Source: Phycicoccus sp. CSK15P-2 (GTDB lineage: Bacteria; Actinomycetota; Actinomycetes; Actinomycetales; Dermatophilaceae). Taken from it: DNA of 64,000 nt. The notes under the pieces are model-generated. The model saw only the letters and a list, made by a program, of their open reading frames with translations, was not told the DNA's origin and did not search any database. Position 1 is the first letter of the stretch. Every line of letters begins with the position of its first letter. Below, in pieces: positions 61,903 through 64,000 of the stretch. The stretch spans positions 1-64,000 of the forward strand of contig NZ_JAFDVE010000032.1 in NCBI RefSeq assembly GCF_016888005.1, given 5' to 3'. Both the position numbers and the translations under genes were made by a program.

Positions 61903-63249
61903 ATGTCGCAACCGGCATCCCTGGCCGTTCGGCCGAGGGTGCCCCTGTCGGCCCTGGTGGCCGGGGTGTGGCTCGTCGTCCTGGGCTGGCTCGTCGTCCT
62001 CGGGTCCGACCTCATGTGGGTGGTGGCACTCGGCGACGACATCCGTCGGGACGGGGCGGTCCCCGGAGGCATCCCGTTCGCCTCGGCCCCGCAGGCCGAG
62101 TGGCACAACCCGCTCGTCGTCGCCGAGGTCCTGCTCTCGGTGGTGCACTCCGCCGGTAGCTCCGCGCTCGCCACATTCCAGGTGCTCATCGTCGCCACGG
62201 TGCTCGGCCTCGTCCTCACGGAGGCGCGGCGCGTGGGCGCAGGTCAGGCTCGGACTGCCCTGGTCGTCTCGCTTCTCGTCGTCGGCGCGTCGGCGCCGCT
62301 CGTCATCACCCGCCTTCCATCCCTCTCGCTCGTGCCGTTCGCGCTGGCCGTCCTGCTCATGCGGCGGGCTCATGACCACCCCGGCGGCCGCGGGGTGTGG
62401 TGGTTGGTCCCGCTCTACCTCCTCTGGGGCAACCTGCACGGCGGGGTTCTCGTGGGGCTGGCGGTGCTCGGGGTCTTCCTCGTCGTCTCACCGGGAGGTG
62501 GCTCTCTCCTGGACCGGCTCGGTGTGGCAGTGGGCTGCGGGCTCTCGCTCGTCGCGACCTCGGCGGGTCTCTCGACCCCCGCCTACTACGTGTCGGCGCT
62601 GGGCAACGAGGCTGCGCAGCGGGGGAGTGACCTCTGGGCTCGTCCGAGCCTGTCCCACCCGCTCGACCTGGCCATGCTCCTCTCCGCCCTCGTGCTCCTC
62701 GTGCTCTTCGCCAGGTCGAGGCCCGCCGTGTGGGAGTGGCTGTCGGTCGCCGGTCTGGCGGTGGGGACCGCATCGGCCGCGCGACACGGTGTGTGGCTCG
62801 TCGCTTTCCTCGCCCTGGTGGCCCTGCGCAGCCGGGGCGAGCCCTGTGCTGCTCCGCGAGATCCGGTCCAGACGGGGGCTCTGGTCGCCGGTGTCGTTGC
62901 CGCGACCGTCGCCGTGGGACTCCGGGGTGAGGCTGCTGGCCCCCCCGGCGCCGAGGTCGTCCCCGCGGTCGAGGAGGCTTCCGCCGGCCGCCCCGTCCTT
63001 GCAGACGAGCCGCTCGCCGAGACGCTCGCCCAGGCGGGTGTGACCGTCTGGGCGGCCAATCCCATCGACGCGTTCCCGCCGGACGTCCAGGCCGGGTTCC
63101 TCGACTTCCTGCACGACGGCACCGTGCCGCCGGAGGCCGACATCCGCCTCGTCGTCGTGGCGGACTCCCTCGCCGACGACGTGGTGGCCGCTGGCCGGTG
63201 GCGCGTGCTCGACCGCACGGGCGGCTACGTCCTGCTCACGCTGCGCTGA
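61903..63249 (+). CDS. Polytopic membrane protein, glycan-island family
   Basis: The 448-aa protein has about ten helices. The first loop has ALGDDIRRDGAVPGGIPFASAPQAEWHNPLVVAEVLLS, again an acidic loop followed by a small buried segment, similar in plan to the proteins at 48294 and 57043. The C-terminal soluble domain is shorter here. RBS TTGAGGA precedes ATG 61903. It is divergent from the 59627 gene and convergent with the last gene. I cannot assign a function. Confidence 0.6.
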   Translation: MSQPASLAVRPRVPLSALVAGVWLVVLGWLVVLGSDLMWVVALGDDIRRDGAVPGGIPFASAPQAEWHNPLVVAEVLLSVVHSAGSSALATFQVLIVATVLGLVLTEARRVGAGQARTALVVSLLVVGASAPLVITRLPSLSLVPFALAVLLMRRAHDHPGGRGVWWLVPLYLLWGNLHGGVLVGLAVLGVFLVVSPGGGSLLDRLGVAVGCGLSLVATSAGLSTPAYYVSALGNEAAQRGSDLWARPSLSHPLDLAMLLSALVLLVLFARSRPAVWEWLSVAGLAVGTASAARHGVWLVAFLALVALRSRGEPCAAPRDPVQTGALVAGVVAATVAVGLRGEAAGPPGAEVVPAVEEASAGRPVLADEPLAETLAQAGVTVWAANPIDAFPPDVQAGFLDFLHDGTVPPEADIRLVVVADSLADDVVAAGRWRVLDRTGGYVLLTLR

Positions 63250-63273
63250 CCGCATGTGGCGCCATGGACGCGC

Positions 63274-64000
63274 TCATCCGGACGGGAGGACGTCCGCCAC
63301 CGCCCACAGCACGTGGTCGGGGTCCTCCGCACGGCGCGACCAGCCCGTCTGTGTGTCCAGAGCGGTGTCGAGCGGGGAACCGGTCGCTGCCAGGACCGCC
63401 TCGACGCCATGTGCTGTTGCGTAGCCCTGCCAGCCCTCCTCGGCACGGCTGAAGGACTCGTAGGCGCGTGCCGCGTCCACCGAGTAGATCTCGGCCCGGA
63501 GGTCCCGCACCGGTCGCACCTGCGGATGGTCGTACAGCACCCAGCCGGACACGCCGACGTCGACCGCGACGACCGTTCCGGTCGGGAGCGCGCCGAGTGC
63601 GGCATCGACATCGGTACCGAGGGGTCCCGAGGAGTCCGCTCGCCAGACGACGCCCGGTGTGACCGCGACCGCGCTCACCGCGAGAAGGGCCGGCCAGACC
63701 CCCCAGCGGCGCGCTACGTGCTCGGCACCGTCGGCCGGGAACGCTCGTCCGAGGGCGGGAGCGAGCAGCAGGGCACCGAACGCCACGGTGCGCACCGAGT
63801 AAGCCGCGAGGCCGAAGCCCGCCGCGGCGAGCACGACGGCTGAGACCTCCACCGGGCGTCGACGAAGAGCCCGGAGGACGACGAGCGCTGCCAGGGCGAC
63901 GACGAGCACGAACAACGGGTTGTCCAGGGTGGGCTGCTGCCACTCGTTGACGGTCTCGCGAGCCGAGGAGCCGACGGCGAACGGCTCCAGGAGCAGCCTC
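63274..64000 (-). CDS. Polytopic membrane protein, C-terminal part (runs off the window)
   Basis: The frame stays open to the window edge on the minus strand, so the N-terminal part is outside. The visible ~242 residues include EPFAVGSSARETVNEWQQPTLDNPLFV, which parallels PFQISPVTGYVEEWDPPTVGMPAFV in the 48294 protein. Four helices and a soluble C-terminus follow (GTVVAVDVGVSGWVLYDHPQVRPVRDLRAEIYS, like GTVVCNDYYTGGWLWFTHPTLVPVIDGRTELYG). The two are clear paralogues. A TTG at 63915 is not the true start. Confidence 0.65.
   Translation of the reverse strand, partial: RLLLEPFAVGSSARETVNEWQQPTLDNPLFVLVVALAALVVLRALRRRPVEVSAVVLAAAGFGLAAYSVRTVAFGALLLAPALGRAFPADGAEHVARRWGVWPALLAVSAVAVTPGVVWRADSSGPLGTDVDAALGALPTGTVVAVDVGVSGWVLYDHPQVRPVRDLRAEIYSVDAARAYESFSRAEEGWQGYATAHGVEAVLAATGSPLDTALDTQTGWSRRAEDPDHVLWAVADVLPSG

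Overview
The window is very GC-rich chromosomal DNA from an actinobacterium. The main evidence is a WhiB-type iron-sulfur regulator, the F420 genes fbiA/fbiB, a SARP/NB-ARC regulator, and the DUF3499, DUF5719 and phosphomannomutase neighbourhood that in mycobacteria lies around Rv3257c-Rv3262. Many genes also begin 6-8 nt after a TANNNT box, as expected for leaderless actinobacterial mRNAs. I would guess a Micrococcales/Intrasporangiaceae-like organism, but the sequence alone does not fix the genus.

Layout. 1-2464: end of an IS630-type transposase, an unrecognised gene and a type IB topoisomerase. 2501-8176: a co-directional run for lipid-linked glycan synthesis (GT2, GT4 fused to a degenerate methyltransferase domain, flippase-like membrane protein, methyltransferase) ending in an HhH-GPD DNA glycosylase. 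8352-16266: an eight-gene arsenic cluster with radical SAM ArsL-like enzyme, two FemAB/BioF2-like GNAT proteins, a G3E GTPase, ArsM, an aquaglyceroporin, ArsR and an ArsP-like permease. 16530-34310: a conserved actinobacterial housekeeping block (fbiB, fbiA, whiB, large GT2 membrane protein, DUF5719, Rv3259-like protein, DUF3499, manB, Trm112-like, SIS isomerase). A TadE/TadE/TadG pilin-like operon and a CHAP protein/SARP regulator pair interrupt it. 34418-44287: a surface-glycan island (GT-C membrane proteins, GT2, WecE-like aminotransferase, GNAT) wedged between the SIS isomerase and ahcY. 44437-64000: ahcY, an MFS-spermidine synthase fusion, then a second glycan island of GT2, GT2-methyltransferase fusion, GT87, two acyltransferase-3 proteins and several large polytopic membrane proteins. 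The last gene runs off the window edge.

Most interesting points. (1) The arsenic cluster does not look like a simple detoxification operon. Its first enzyme has the radical SAM CxxxCxxC motif and ends in RCCVKC, a C-terminal signature I associate with ArsL of arsinothricin biosynthesis. ArsM is present, and two FemAB-like transferases bracket the set, so an organoarsenical natural product, possibly amino-acylated, is a reasonable hypothesis. (2) The ahcY 5' leader is a structured element with a long-range stem and two hairpins. A second copy lies 6.3 kb upstream and keeps its pairing through wobble changes. A 34-bp promoter/start-codon repeat is duplicated in the same way, pointing to an old segmental duplication that copied a candidate SAH/SAM-responsive RNA. 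(3) A perfect 26-bp palindrome sits at the start of the whiB transcript.

How the genes fit together: much of the window serves cell-envelope glycan assembly. ManB supplies mannose-1-phosphate, GT2 enzymes probably charge polyprenyl phosphate, and GT-C/GT87 membrane proteins use lipid-linked sugars outside the membrane. WecE plus GNAT would make an N-acylated amino sugar, and AT3 proteins would acylate the product.
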